A stretch of DNA of 64,000 bases from Streptomyces spongiicola (GCF_003122365.1 NZ_CP029254.1:3925001-3989000), one strand, 5' to 3'; positions 1 to 8,409 are shown, counted from the first letter of the stretch. A program made the numbers and translations. The notes: a model not told the origin generated them from the letters alone.

Positions 1-302
1 CGCGTCGTGAGGGCGGCATGCGGCGCGCGGGTCGTGCCGGCGGCGCGCGTGGCTCGGGTCGTGCCGGCCGTCGGTGTTCCGTACGGCGCCCGCCCCGTGC
101 CCAGGGGCTCCTACGCCCGACCCGACAGGTCGCCTACCAGGAGGTCGAGGGTGACCTCCTCGTGGAGCGCTATCCCGAGAGCGGTCCTGGCGGGGGCGAG
201 ACCCGGGTCCCAGACCGCGTCGACGGGCCGGCCGTCGAGCGGCAGCCGGGGGATCCCCGCGCTCCGGCCGCGGGCGGCCAGTGCTCGTAGTCCGCGGCAC
301 CC
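1..302. other. Left-edge stretch without a supported gene
   Basis: GC-rich sequence preceding the integrase fragment. The reading frame of the integrase is closed by a TAG at 288-290, and the residues encoded before that stop do not resemble an integrase SAM-like or N-terminal catalytic region. I see no alternative gene here. Confidence 0.5.
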
Positions 303-887
303 ATGCGCCTCAGCGGTGTGCGCACGGAAGAGGCGCGGCCCCTCACCTGGGATCACGTCTTCCTGCAGACGACGGACGGCATCCCGCCCCACGTCGCGGT
401 GTGGCGTTCGGTGCGCAAGCACGGTGAGACCAAGACCAGGAAGAGCCGCCGGACCATAGCTCTGCCGAAGCAGGTGGTCGACGTCCTTGAAGAGCACATG
501 CGATGGCAGAAGCAGGAGCGGGCGTCGAGAGGGAAGGGGTGGAGTCCGACCGGTCGTGTCTTCACGACTCGGAGCGGCGAGCCGCTCGACGCGGCCAACG
601 TTCGGCGCGACTCCAAGGCCATCGCGAAGAAGGCCGGACTCAAGCCTGAGTGGACGCTGCGGGAGCTCCGGCACAGCTTCGTGTCCCTGCTCTCCGACCA
701 CGGCATCCCCTTGGAGCGGATTGCGCTGCTGGTCGGCCACAGCAGTCAGGCGACGACCGAGGCGGTCTACCGGAAGCAGCTCCGGCCCGTGATCACGCAG
801 GGTGCCGAAGCGATGGACGACATCTTCGCCGAAGATCAGGAAGGGGAGGCCGCAGAGGACGACGCAGAGGGCGACGCGGTGGCCTGA
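303..887 (+). pseudogene. 5'-truncated tyrosine integrase (catalytic domain only)
   Basis: This encodes the catalytic half of a tyrosine site-specific recombinase of actinomycete integrative elements. Visible are the first Arg box (SGVRTEEARPLTW), a basic KTRKSRR strand, the RELRHSF second Arg box, LVGHSS and the tyrosine nucleophile in VYRKQ, then an acidic tail (194 aa). Family members are usually about 370-450 aa; the N-terminal core-binding half is missing, because the frame is stopped just upstream at 288-290. Downstream are the repeated ggccccc tracts often seen between such int genes and their att site, and the tRNA-Pro att copy begins 380 bp after the stop. I infer it belonged to an element lying to the left of this att copy. 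It is probably inactive. Confidence 0.75.
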
Positions 888-1223
888 TCAAATTCGTTCG
901 GCCCCCTGTTTGGCCCCCGAGTACGGTCGTGTCCCCTCATGTGGTGTAACGGAATCAAGGTGAAAGTGCAGGTCGTGGCCACAATCGGCTCGTCCGTGAT
1001 CACCCATTGCCTGATGGGCGGTCAGGTTCGATAGCCTCTGCCGCGCACCTCATCCGGCTGACCTCGGGCTACATCGCGACCGAGAACACGGCGGATGGCT
1101 CGCGGCCCCTACTGCTGACACACCGGCAGAAGGGGGTGGGCGCGGCCGCCTCGATCCGCGCCTCGACCAGGGGCTATGCGGAGATCGCTGTTACACCACT
1201 CGGCGGGACACCATCCCGAGCAC
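888..1223. other. Gene-free stretch between int relic and att copy
   Basis: Contains two closely spaced ggccccc tracts (about 900-918), typical of the region between an integrase gene and its attachment site. Nothing else convincing. Confidence 0.5.
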
Positions 1224-1263
1224 GTCAGAGGCCACATACGGAAATCCGTATGTGGCCTCTGAC
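1224..1263. terminator. Perfect 19-bp stem hairpin beside the att copy
   Basis: The arms 1224-1242 and 1245-1263 are exactly complementary with a two-base centre. It ends 5 bp before the tRNA-like att repeat. Read on the minus strand it lies just after a tRNA 3' end, so a tRNA-Pro transcription terminator is the simplest reading; a recombination arm site of the element is the alternative. Confidence 0.6.
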
Positions 1264-1267
1264 CAGC

Positions 1268-1310
1268 GTCGGGGTGGCGGGATTTGAACCCACGACCTCT
1301 TCGTCCCGAA
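1268..1310 (-). repeat. att direct repeat: copy of tRNA-Pro 3' half
   Basis: These 43 bp are identical to 17,958-18,000, the 3' half of the intact tRNA-Pro gene from anticodon loop to discriminator. Identity stops abruptly at 1311. Duplication of a tRNA 3' half is the mark left by integration of a tRNA-targeting element; pSAM2 of Streptomyces is a known element that uses a tRNA-Pro. It marks the left boundary of the 16.7-kb island. Confidence 0.9.
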
Positions 1311-1567
1311 TGAGGTTCGGTTAATGATCTTTCCTGCCTGGATTGTGTTTGCGCAGGTCAGGTGGGTGGTCCCGGTTGGCCTCGGGTGGTGTGGAGGGGG
1401 CTCGGGGAGCGGGTCGGCTCCCAGATGGCTCCCAGAAGCGCCGGGGGTACCGATCGATCTGCAGGGTGTCCCTGGGAGCGCGTTTGTGTATGCGGTGGCC
1501 CGTCTCGGCGGGATGGTGTGTGACTCGGGCGAGTCAGCCAGGCCGCTTCTTGAGACAGGCGATCGCG
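1311..1567. other. Short gene-free stretch inside island
   Basis: Lies between the att copy and the left inverted repeat of the first IS. Short ORFs in several frames show no recognisable protein. Confidence 0.4.
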
Positions 1568-1674
1568 CTCTCAGAGTGCGGAATGTGGCGTTCCGCCGGT
1601 CTTGTCATCGCTCGATGGTGTGACGTTGGGGCATCGCTGCCGGTCAGACGTTCGGGGTTCGCTTGGGTTATGGC

Positions 1675-2505
1675 ATGAGCATGTGCAAGCCGTACCCGAG
1701 TGATCTCACCGACGAGCAGTGGCAGCTCGTCGAACCCGTGATCACGGCATGGAAGGCCCGGCATCCGTCGGTCAGCGGCCATCAGGGGAAGTACGCGATG
1801 CGGGAGATCGTGAACGCGATCCTGTACCAGAACCGCACCGGCTGTCAGTGGGAGTTCCTGCCCCATGACATGCCCCCGCCCGGAGCGGTGAAGTACTACT
1901 TCTACCTCTGGCGCGACGAGGGCACCGACCAGGACATTCACGACCTGCTGCGCTGGCAGCTGCGGGAGAAGCGGAAGCGATTAGCCGACCCGAGCCTGGT
2001 GGTCCTGGCCACGCAGAGCATCCACGCCGCCGTCGGCGTCCCCGCCACGACGACCGGCAAGGATGCCGCGAAAAGGGTGCCGGGCAGGAAGAGATGCCTG
2101 GCCGTCGACGTATTGGGCCTCGTCGTGGACTGCGTCGTCCTGCCCGCCTCCGCGCACGAGAACACCGCCGGCATCGCCCTGCTGGACGGTGTCGCCGGGC
2201 AGTGCGACACCGTGAAGAAGGCCCTGGTCGACCAGGGCTTCAAGAAGAAGGTGGTCGACCACGGCAAGAACGTGGGCATCGACGTCGAGATCGTCGAGCG
2301 CAACCCGGCCGACCAGGGCTTCGTTCCGCAGGCCAAGCGGTGGATCGTGGAGCAGACGAACGGGATCCTGATGTTCTACCGCCGACTCGTACGCGACTAC
2401 GAACACCGCCCTGCCTCCTCCCGCTCCCGCGTCTTCTGGGCGATGACCTCCGTCATGGCCCGCCGCCTCACCGATGCCACCCTCCCCTCCTGGAGGACCG
2501 CATGA
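1675..2505 (+). CDS. IS5-family transposase
   Basis: DDE transposase of about 276 aa. The N-terminus has the YPSDLTDEQWQLVEPVI signature of IS5-type proteins, followed by an R-x-I-V-NAILY segment and CQWEFLPHD. The catalytic region includes LAVDVLGLVVDCVV and ends with an RRLVRDYEHR segment near the C-terminus. In-frame starts exist at 1663 (TTG), 1675 and 1681; ATG 1675 is taken. The full domain appears present, so it may still be functional. It overlaps the next gene by 4 bp (ATGA). Confidence 0.88.
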   Translation: MSMCKPYPSDLTDEQWQLVEPVITAWKARHPSVSGHQGKYAMREIVNAILYQNRTGCQWEFLPHDMPPPGAVKYYFYLWRDEGTDQDIHDLLRWQLREKRKRLADPSLVVLATQSIHAAVGVPATTTGKDAAKRVPGRKRCLAVDVLGLVVDCVVLPASAHENTAGIALLDGVAGQCDTVKKALVDQGFKKKVVDHGKNVGIDVEIVERNPADQGFVPQAKRWIVEQTNGILMFYRRLVRDYEHRPASSRSRVFWAMTSVMARRLTDATLPSWRTA

Positions 2506-2924
2506 GCGAGAACCCGCAGATCACAGCGGTGCTGGAATACGTGGAGACACGTGAGCGCGAACTGGCCGACCAGGCGGCGCAACTCCGCGTCCGCATCGAG
2601 GAACTCACCGCGCAGCTCGGCGAGTTCGACGCGGAGTGCGAGAACCTGCGCATCACCCGCAAGACGCTCCTGGCTCTGCCCGCCCCCGCACCCGCCGAAG
2701 AGCCGGACCGCCCCGAGACGCCGGACCACCCCGCCTACCAGCAGATTCTCGCCGCGTTCACCGCCACCGGGCAGCCGATGCGGGCCCGCGACCTGTGCCA
2801 GGCGCTCGACCTGCCGATCGTCCCGAAGAACACCGAGGGCATCCGCTCCAAGCTGAAGCGCCTGGTCGCCAGGGGCATCCTCACCGAACCGGAACCCGGC
2901 CTGTTCACCCAGCCCGGCACCTGA
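2502..2924 (+). CDS. IS-associated coiled-coil/winged-helix accessory protein
   Basis: Small protein of 140 aa. The first 60 residues are heptad-like and Glu/Leu/Arg-rich (a coiled coil from about residue 10 to 55). After a Pro/Ala linker, the C-terminal half reads like a winged helix (AYQQILAAFTATGQPMRAR, then IRSKLKRLVARGIL). The start ATG overlaps the transposase stop, so translation is probably coupled, and both genes lie between the same inverted repeats. It may control transposase expression or assist DNA binding; that role is inferred from context only. Confidence 0.65.
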   Translation: MSENPQITAVLEYVETRERELADQAAQLRVRIEELTAQLGEFDAECENLRITRKTLLALPAPAPAEEPDRPETPDHPAYQQILAAFTATGQPMRARDLCQALDLPIVPKNTEGIRSKLKRLVARGILTEPEPGLFTQPGT

Positions 2925-3011
2925 ACCACACCGCACCCCGATGACCAGCAGCCCTCACCCAAGCTCAACCGCGAAACGGACAACTACTCACGTTCCGCAC
3001 TCTGACAGTGG

Positions 3012-4995
3012 CCCGGGTTCGACGTAATTCGGGGCTCCTGGAGGTTCTGCGGGTCTGAAGGTGCAGGTCACGGGGTTGGAGGTCGCTCCACGGGTCCGAA
3101 ATGCCTAGAGACGCGATTTTCGTGATTCTCGTGCGCTGGCCTGGGCATGGCTCGTATGGTCTGGAGTCGTGTACGTGAAGACGACGAAGCGGGAGAACAA
3201 GTCCGGCACGGTCCGGTACCTGCACCTGGCCCACAACGAGTGGGACCCGGCCAAGGGGCGGGCGGTGCCGAAGGTGCTGTTCACCTTCGGACGCGAGGAC
3301 CAGCTCGACCGCGACGCGGTCAGGCGCCTGGTCGCATCTCTATCGAGGCTGCTGGAGCCGGGCGACGCGCTGGCCGCGACGGCGGCCTCCGACCTGGAGT
3401 TCGTCTCCTCGGTGCCGTTCGGCGGCACCTACGTGCTCGACCACCTGTGGCATCGGCTGAAGATCGATCAGATCGTGGGCCGGGTCGGGCAGCCCAAGCG
3501 GGGCCGCCGCCGGGACATGACCGCCACCGAGCGGGTGCTGTTCGCCCTGGTCGCCAACCGGGCCCTTGCGCCGTCGTCCAAGCTGGCCGCCGCCGACTGG
3601 ATCACCCACGACGCGCACATCGACCATCTGGCCGAGGTCGGTGAACAGCCCTGCTACCGGGCGATGGACTGGCTCCACGAGGTGACCGCCGACCTGGAGA
3701 AGCAGGTGTTCGACGAGGTCGCGAACCTGCTGAACCTGGAAGTGGACCTGCTGTTCTTCGACACCACCAGCACGTACTTCGAACTGGAGGAGCCCGACGA
3801 GCCCGTCGCCCGCGACGACACCGGCCGGCCCCTCGGCGACGACCAGGAAGGCAACGAGGCGAAGCCCGCCGGGTTCCGGACCTACGGCAAGTCGAAGGAC
3901 TCCCGCGACGACCTGCCGCAGATCGTGATCGGCATGGCCGTCACAAGGGACGGGATCCCCGTCCGATGCTGGTGCTGGCCGGGCAACGCCTCCGACCAGA
4001 AGCTGATCCGCCAGGTCAAGGACGAGATGCGGGACTGGACCCTCTCCAAGATCGTGTGGGTCACCGACCGCGGCTTCTCCTCCGAGGAGAACCGCCGCTA
4101 CCTGCGTCGCGGCGACCACGCCTACATCATCGGCGAGAAGGTCCGCTCCGGATCGCCCGAGGTCAAGGCCGCCCTGTCCCGGCAGGGCCGCTACACCGAA
4201 ACCGCCGCGAACATGCGCGTCAAGGAGGTGCGGATCAGCGACACCGACCGGTTCGTGATCTGCCACAACCCCGAAGCCGCCGAGCGCGACCGGCACATGC
4301 GCGAGCAACTGGTCGCCCACCTGGAAGAGCTGATCGCCGACACGGACAAGCTCAGCGACTTCAAGCGGGGCGAACTGCGCGGGAGGATCGCCGACAAGCC
4401 CGGCCTGAACCGCTACCTGCGCGCCACCCCCGCCGGCAAGCTCCGCGTCGACCAGGCGAAGATCAAGACGGAGGAGAACCTCGACGGGAAGTACCTCCTG
4501 CGCTGCAGCGACCCGCACCTGAGTGCAGAGGACATCGCGTTGGGCTACAAGCAACTGCTGGAGGTTGAGCGCGGCTGGCGCGACATGAAGCAGATCATCG
4601 ACCTGCGGCCCGTCTATCACCGGCTCGAAGAGCGCATCCGGGCCCACGTCGTCCTGTGCTGGCTCGCACTCTTGCTGATCCGCATCATCGAGACCCAGGC
4701 CGACACGACCTGGCCCCAGGCTCGCCGCGAGCTCCAGCGCCTCCACGTCGGGACGTTCACCGGCCCCACCGGCACGTTCCAGCAGGTCACTGGCCTGACC
4801 AAGCCGCAGTCCGACCTGCTCGCCAAGCTCGGCATCCCCCATCCCAAGCAGGTTCTGGACCTCCAGACCGCATCCCTCTGACCAGCAGAAAACGCCACCG
4901 CCTAGAGAAACGCCCTCCAGGCGGCCACACCCATGTCCGCCCAGGTCAGACCCCAGATTCGACCCTCCAGGTCACCGAATTATGTCGAACCCGGG
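3012..4995 (+). mobile_element. IS1634-family insertion sequence, 5-bp target duplication
   Basis: The left end cccgggttcgac.taattcgg (from 3012) and right end (to 4995) are inverted repeats matching at 20 of the first 21 bases. The element is flanked by the direct repeat agtgg at 3007-3011 and 4996-5000, giving an exact size of 1,984 bp. It landed immediately beside the right inverted repeat of the IS5-type element, so it is the later arrival. Confidence 0.88.
3169..4881 (+). CDS. IS1634-family transposase
   Basis: Full-length DDE transposase of 570 aa, started at GTG 3169 (VYVKTTKREN). It begins with the beta-rich N-terminal domain of this family (VRYLHLAHNEWDPAKGR). The catalytic core shows LLFFDTTSTYFE (first Asp), WVTDRGFSSEENRRYL (second Asp) and LLEVERGWRDMKQ with the Glu near the C-terminus, followed by a hydrophobic helix. 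No internal stop or frameshift is seen, so the element could be active. Confidence 0.9.
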   Translation: MYVKTTKRENKSGTVRYLHLAHNEWDPAKGRAVPKVLFTFGREDQLDRDAVRRLVASLSRLLEPGDALAATAASDLEFVSSVPFGGTYVLDHLWHRLKIDQIVGRVGQPKRGRRRDMTATERVLFALVANRALAPSSKLAAADWITHDAHIDHLAEVGEQPCYRAMDWLHEVTADLEKQVFDEVANLLNLEVDLLFFDTTSTYFELEEPDEPVARDDTGRPLGDDQEGNEAKPAGFRTYGKSKDSRDDLPQIVIGMAVTRDGIPVRCWCWPGNASDQKLIRQVKDEMRDWTLSKIVWVTDRGFSSEENRRYLRRGDHAYIIGEKVRSGSPEVKAALSRQGRYTETAANMRVKEVRISDTDRFVICHNPEAAERDRHMREQLVAHLEELIADTDKLSDFKRGELRGRIADKPGLNRYLRATPAGKLRVDQAKIKTEENLDGKYLLRCSDPHLSAEDIALGYKQLLEVERGWRDMKQIIDLRPVYHRLEERIRAHVVLCWLALLLIRIIETQADTTWPQARRELQRLHVGTFTGPTGTFQQVTGLTKPQSDLLAKLGIPHPKQVLDLQTASL

Positions 4996-5000
4996 AGTGG

Positions 5001-5383
5001 AACCAAACGCCAAAGATGCTTCCATTACGGTCCTTGCAGCGGGTCGCAGTCGCGATCGGTGATGAGAGAGTCCGGTCTGCGGTGGGCCGTCCGACCCGGC
5101 CGCGGACCGGTGAGATCGCGTCGAGCACAGGGAGCAGCTGAGCGAAGTCGCTACGGTTGCTGGCGGTCAGCAGGGCCGCAGTTCTCCTTGTCCGCTGGGG
5201 TGTTCCGCCGGTCAGCGCACTGACGCGGGGGTGGCGGAGCGGGCAGTGGCGTGTTGTGCGTCCGGCGGCATGCCGTAGCCCTCCGCTGGTAGAGACGCTA
5301 GACGCAGCGGAGGGGACGCCAGCCTGGTGCGGTCTGGCAGCGTCTCGTGGGGCAGGGGGGTGCTCGCCGGTAGCGGGCGGGGG
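5001..5383. other. Gene-free stretch inside island
   Basis: Sequence between the IS1634 element and the HD-domain gene. Several overlapping ORFs are open but none resembles a protein I know. It may hold the decayed flank of what the IS elements entered. Confidence 0.4.
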
Positions 5384-5965
5384 TCAGCGTTGCTGCTCCC
5401 CGAGGGCTGCGCGCAGCCAGTCCAGAGAACCGGTTGCCAGGACCGCGTCCGCGAGTTCGTTGGCCGATTTCGTGGTGAGTCGGCCGCGGCTGTTGTCGAT
5501 CCAACGCTGGGCGTGCTCGTAGCCCTGGGCCTTGTACTCGACGCCCTGGATCATGCACTCCAGCTTGTCGGCGTCCCGGGCGCAGATGGCTTCCTGGGAC
5601 TCCTTGGCCTCGTACTCGGCGACGAGTTCGCGCACCGCGGAGGCCAGGACCTCGGGCATGCCCGCGACCTGGTCGTCGGTGACCGCGCGCGGGTCCGCCT
5701 GAGGGGCGTACTTCTTGCCCAGGTGGTTCACGTCCCCGGTGCGGGTCTCCTGCGAGTCGTGCCACACCGCCAGGTAGGCGGCCCGCGCGGGATCGGCGCC
5801 TTCGAGTTTCGCAATGATCGTCGCGAGGAGAGCGGTGCGCCAGGAGTGCTCCGCGACTGACTCCGGATCGCGTACGCCAGCCATCCACCAGCCGGTGCGC
5901 TTGGTCTGCTTCAGCGTCCCCGCCTCGTACAGAAATCGCGCTACCGCGGACAGGTCTTCAGCCAC
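5384..5965 (-). CDS. HD-domain phosphohydrolase (YfbR/HDDC2-like)
   Basis: Protein of 193 aa with HD-superfamily metal motifs: AEHSWRTALLA (first His), VWHDSQETRTGD (His-Asp pair) and a later ARDADKLECMIQG with the final Asp. This arrangement and length match the YfbR/HDDC2 group of 5'-nucleotidases acting on (deoxy)nucleoside monophosphates. Start GTG 5965 is chosen because AGGAG lies about 8 bases upstream. It begins 13 bp after the stop of the XRE regulator, so the two form an operon divergent from the graspetide genes. Its substrate, and whether it contributes to the peptide pathway, are unknown. Confidence 0.75.
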   Translation of the reverse strand: MAEDLSAVARFLYEAGTLKQTKRTGWWMAGVRDPESVAEHSWRTALLATIIAKLEGADPARAAYLAVWHDSQETRTGDVNHLGKKYAPQADPRAVTDDQVAGMPEVLASAVRELVAEYEAKESQEAICARDADKLECMIQGVEYKAQGYEHAQRWIDNSRGRLTTKSANELADAVLATGSLDWLRAALGEQQR

Positions 5966-5978
5966 CGTCGGACTCCTC

Positions 5979-7094
5979 TCACGCCTCGGCGAGGCGGATC
6001 GCATACCGGATGCTCTCCAGCTCCCGGCGCCCGCGCGCCGAAAGCTCCCGGCTATCCAACATCACTGGCAGCCTGTCGCGCAGGACACGGTCGGCTGCGC
6101 CGGATCGCAGCAGGTTGGGCCGTACCCGGAGCAGGGACCACACCGAGTGGATGTTGAGGTCGACATAGCCGTGCTGCGGCGCGAGACCGTGAGCGAGGTG
6201 GGCGAGGAGTCTGTCACCCGGCCACGCCCCCGGGGTGCGGGCGGCAATGAAGTCGTCACTCAACTCCAGATGCGCGGTCTCGCCGATCCAGTACGCCCAG
6301 TAGTTCAGGTTCGCGGCCTCGCCGGCATCGTCGTCGATGAGGGCGGTGTCGATGAAGTGGCTCATCCGGTCCCGGTCTCCTTGCCGGGCCGAGACGGCGG
6401 TAACGGACCTGGAGTTGAGCCAACGCGTGAGCCAGTCGCCGGGGCGTTCGGTGGCCTGCTGGTGGGCGAGCCACTCCGACGTGTCGGCTTGGTCGTCGTA
6501 CCCGGAGAGGTAGAGGGCCTGGCGGCGGAGCAGAAACTGGTCCTCCCCCCGGGCCTGCTCCGCGGTTCGCCGCATCCGCGTGAAGAACAGTGCCCGGTCG
6601 GCAGCCGACAGCTCTGGCCCGGCCGGCGCGGGTCCTCGGCGCTTGCGGGGCGGATTGGGCAGGTCGCGGACGGGCTGTGGAGGTACGTGGTTGAGGGGCC
6701 ACGCGAGGACCTCGACGAGGTCGCGCTGCATCACCCAGGCCCCGAGCGGGCTTTCCTCGACTTCGGTCTCGTTGTCGAGGGCCTCGGCGAGGAGGACGTC
6801 CGCCTCCAGGGCGCGGTCCAGGGCTTGCAGGAGCGCGGGGGCAGTGCCCATCTGCATCAGCCGGTGACGGTGCACGAGCATCTGCCCGACCGGCACGGCG
6901 GTCAGGGGGCGGCGGCCGGACTCCCACCCCGCGATCGTGTCCGCGGACACCCGCAGCTGCTCAGCCGCTTCCTCCTGGGTGCGTCCCTGCTGCTCTCGGA
7001 TGATCCGGAAGAGGTAGCCGGCGATGACGCCCACGCGTGGGCGTCCAGATGATCCCTGACTGCCGGTCAGTGTTTGTCGCAAACTCGACTGCAT
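5979..7094 (-). CDS. XRE-family helix-turn-helix regulator
   Basis: Protein of 371 aa. An N-terminal Cro/C1-type helix-turn-helix spans about residues 20-75 (FRIIREQQGRTQEEAAEQL, then TIAGWESGRRPL). The large C-terminal part is helical and Trp-rich, as in the long Streptomyces XRE regulators that adjoin secondary-metabolite or anti-sigma-like genes. ATG 7094 is preferred; an upstream in-frame extension to 7130 exists. It is divergently transcribed from the graspetide cluster and shares the 296-bp intergenic region with it, so it probably regulates that cluster. Confidence 0.75.
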   Translation of the reverse strand: MQSSLRQTLTGSQGSSGRPRVGVIAGYLFRIIREQQGRTQEEAAEQLRVSADTIAGWESGRRPLTAVPVGQMLVHRHRLMQMGTAPALLQALDRALEADVLLAEALDNETEVEESPLGAWVMQRDLVEVLAWPLNHVPPQPVRDLPNPPRKRRGPAPAGPELSAADRALFFTRMRRTAEQARGEDQFLLRRQALYLSGYDDQADTSEWLAHQQATERPGDWLTRWLNSRSVTAVSARQGDRDRMSHFIDTALIDDDAGEAANLNYWAYWIGETAHLELSDDFIAARTPGAWPGDRLLAHLAHGLAPQHGYVDLNIHSVWSLLRVRPNLLRSGAADRVLRDRLPVMLDSRELSARGRRELESIRYAIRLAEA

Positions 7095-7390
7095 GAACAG
7101 CCCCTTTTCCCGGTGTTCGCAGCAAACCACTTGTACTCGAGGTCACTTCAAGCAGTGATCACGGTTCTCTACCGTCGTATGCATCACCGAACGAGCCTAG
7201 TAGGGCGGCTGTCACGGTGGGCTTCGTTACCGAGGCTCCCGAGCCAACCGCCGTAGGCGACAACGTCGAAGGGCTGCTGCTCACCTCGGCCACGAGGTCG
7301 GCCCGTACGGCAGGCGTGCGTCCTTCGCACACAGCCCTGACGCGGTGGTTGGGCTACACACGGAACGCGAGCACCCCGAGGGACGCGACG

Positions 7391-7804
7391 ATGACCATGA
7401 CGGCTGCAACGGTGGGACCACAGCGCTACCAGGAGCGGTACGCGGCGAGGCTGGAAGCCGCCGCTCAGGCGCGTCGGGACATAACCCTGGTGCTGGAGAC
7501 CTGGGGCCTGCCTCAGCTGGTGGACGTCGCCGAGCAGGTCGTCACGGAGCTGGTGGCCAACGCGGTGGAGCACACCGACGCCGCCACGGTCGGTGCCTCG
7601 ATCACACGGACAGGCACGGAGTCCGCGCGGATCGTCGTGACCGACACGTCCCGCACCAGACCCACACCTGGCGCGCCGTCCCCGGACGATGAGCACGGCC
7701 GCGGACTACTCCTCGTCGAAGCTCTGGCCCACGACTGGGGCAGCGATCCGGTGCACGGCGGGAAACGCGTCTGGGCAGAGCTGCGCGCGGACGGCACGTG
7801 GTGA
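7391..7804 (+). CDS. HATPase-fold (RsbW-like) ATP-binding protein
   Basis: Protein of 137 aa with the GHKL ATPase fold used by anti-sigma kinases. The N-box VVTELVANAVEHT keeps its Asn, the first Gly box reads VVTDTSRT and the second GRGLLLVEALAHDWG. Start ATG 7391 is chosen (gaggga upstream); the frame is open to 7217 but the added residues look non-coding. Its stop overlaps the next start by 4 bp (GTGA). Such proteins often sit beside XRE regulators in Streptomyces. A direct role in peptide maturation is not indicated. Confidence 0.75.
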   Translation: MTMTAATVGPQRYQERYAARLEAAAQARRDITLVLETWGLPQLVDVAEQVVTELVANAVEHTDAATVGASITRTGTESARIVVTDTSRTRPTPGAPSPDDEHGRGLLLVEALAHDWGSDPVHGGKRVWAELRADGTW

Positions 7805-8004
7805 CCGCTCCTCCCACGGCCATCTTGACGCACGTCGAACGGCTCACTTCGCGGCAGCAGATGGCCGTGGACTGTGTGCGCTGCGCCCGCCGGTTGGGGA
7901 TGGCCGGCCAGGTGTGGGGCGAAGTGCGCCACCGGGGCCTGCTGTTCCGGCTCTGGATCTGCGCGCCCGAATGCCCACCGTCCCTTGTCGGCGGCGTTAC
8001 ATGA
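7801..8004 (+). CDS. Small Cys-rich protein
   Basis: Protein of 67 aa started at GTG 7801, overlapping the ATPase stop. It contains CVRCARRLG at about residues 24-32 and WICAPECP near the C-terminus, a four-Cys pattern that could bind zinc or an iron-sulphur cluster. I do not recognise a family. The overlap and lack of a gap put it in one transcript with the ATPase gene. Confidence 0.5.
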   Translation: MTAPPTAILTHVERLTSRQQMAVDCVRCARRLGMAGQVWGEVRHRGLLFRLWICAPECPPSLVGGVT

Positions 8005-8010
8005 GCCGCC

Positions 8011-8044
8011 GCCCGGCGCCGGAACCCGATGCCCGGCGCCGGGC
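8011..8044. repeat. Paired GC palindromes ahead of the precursor gene
   Basis: gcccggcgccgg occurs at 8011-8022 and again at 8031-8042. The second copy extends to a 14-bp perfect palindrome, and the two copies can also pair with each other. It may be an intercistronic terminator, a processing hairpin or a regulator site that sets precursor level. Confidence 0.45.
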
Positions 8045-8169
8045 GGTGCAAAACCCGCTCTGCGTCTGCATGACCGGCTTCCCGACTGGAGTAGAGCGGC
8101 CTCGCCAGACCCTCGGCCGTGCCCTCGCGCGCGGGCGAGACAGAGAACAGTCCGAGCACCAGCAACCAC

Positions 8170-8175
8170 AAGGAG
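8170..8175 (+). promoter_or_regulatory. Strong ribosome binding site of the RiPP precursor
   Basis: aaggag, 6 bases before ATG 8182. It fixes the precursor start over the longer in-frame alternative at 8119. Confidence 0.75.
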
Positions 8176-8181
8176 ACACCC

Positions 8182-8409
8182 ATGTCCACGGCAACGCTCG
8201 TCCCGTTCGGCGCCCGCGCCGAGCGCACCCCGTACACCGTGACCCTGGAGGCGGGATCGTTCGCGTACGCCCCGGCCCGGCAGGTCAACGTCCTGACCGA
8301 CGGCTCCGGCGCCCTGTGGAGCCGCTCCACCTCGCTGGCCGGGAGCTGCACGAACACCAACTGGGACAGCAAGAACGACGACACGTCCGACCCGTACCTG
8401 ATGCGGTGA
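8182..8409 (+). CDS. tgmA: Graspetide/imiditide RiPP precursor peptide (TgmA-like)
   Basis: Precursor of 75 aa. The leader has the conserved style of ATP-grasp-modified actinomycete RiPPs (PFGARAERTPYTV, then APARQVNVLTDGSGA). The C-terminal core, about residues 58-75, is NTNWDSKNDDTSDPYLMR, rich in Asp, Thr and Ser, which are the acid and hydroxyl partners for macrolactone links. The next gene starts inside its stop (GTGA), so ligase synthesis is coupled. ATP-grasp enzymes of this family form side-chain esters between Asp/Glu and Thr/Ser, and an associated PIMT can then convert an Asp to aspartimide. Which residues are joined here cannot be read from sequence. Confidence 0.82.
   Translation: MSTATLVPFGARAERTPYTVTLEAGSFAYAPARQVNVLTDGSGALWSRSTSLAGSCTNTNWDSKNDDTSDPYLMR

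Larger units (their letters stand above)
1568..3008 (+). mobile_element. IS5-family insertion sequence with two overlapping genes
   Basis: About 1.44 kb bounded by imperfect inverted repeats, 1568-1587 and 2989-3008, which agree at 18 of 20 positions (core tcagagtgcggaa). Inside are a transposase and a second, translationally coupled gene. I could not find a clear target duplication. Its right repeat is followed within a few bases by the left end of another IS. Confidence 0.75.

Noticed and set aside
111..740. Long minus-strand ORF over the integrase fragment
   Set aside because: It is the antisense shadow of the integrase catalytic domain; no recognisable protein.
3340..4842. 500-aa minus ORF inside the IS1634 element
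   Set aside because: Val/Leu/Gly/Asp-rich composition typical of antisense frames in GC-rich genes; the plus strand encodes the transposase.
1568..5000. The two neighbouring IS elements as one composite transposon
   Set aside because: They belong to different families with different inverted repeats, and only the IS1634 element has a visible duplication around it alone.
5814..7052. 412-aa plus ORF opposite the XRE regulator
   Set aside because: Antisense of a well-supported regulator gene; no domain visible.
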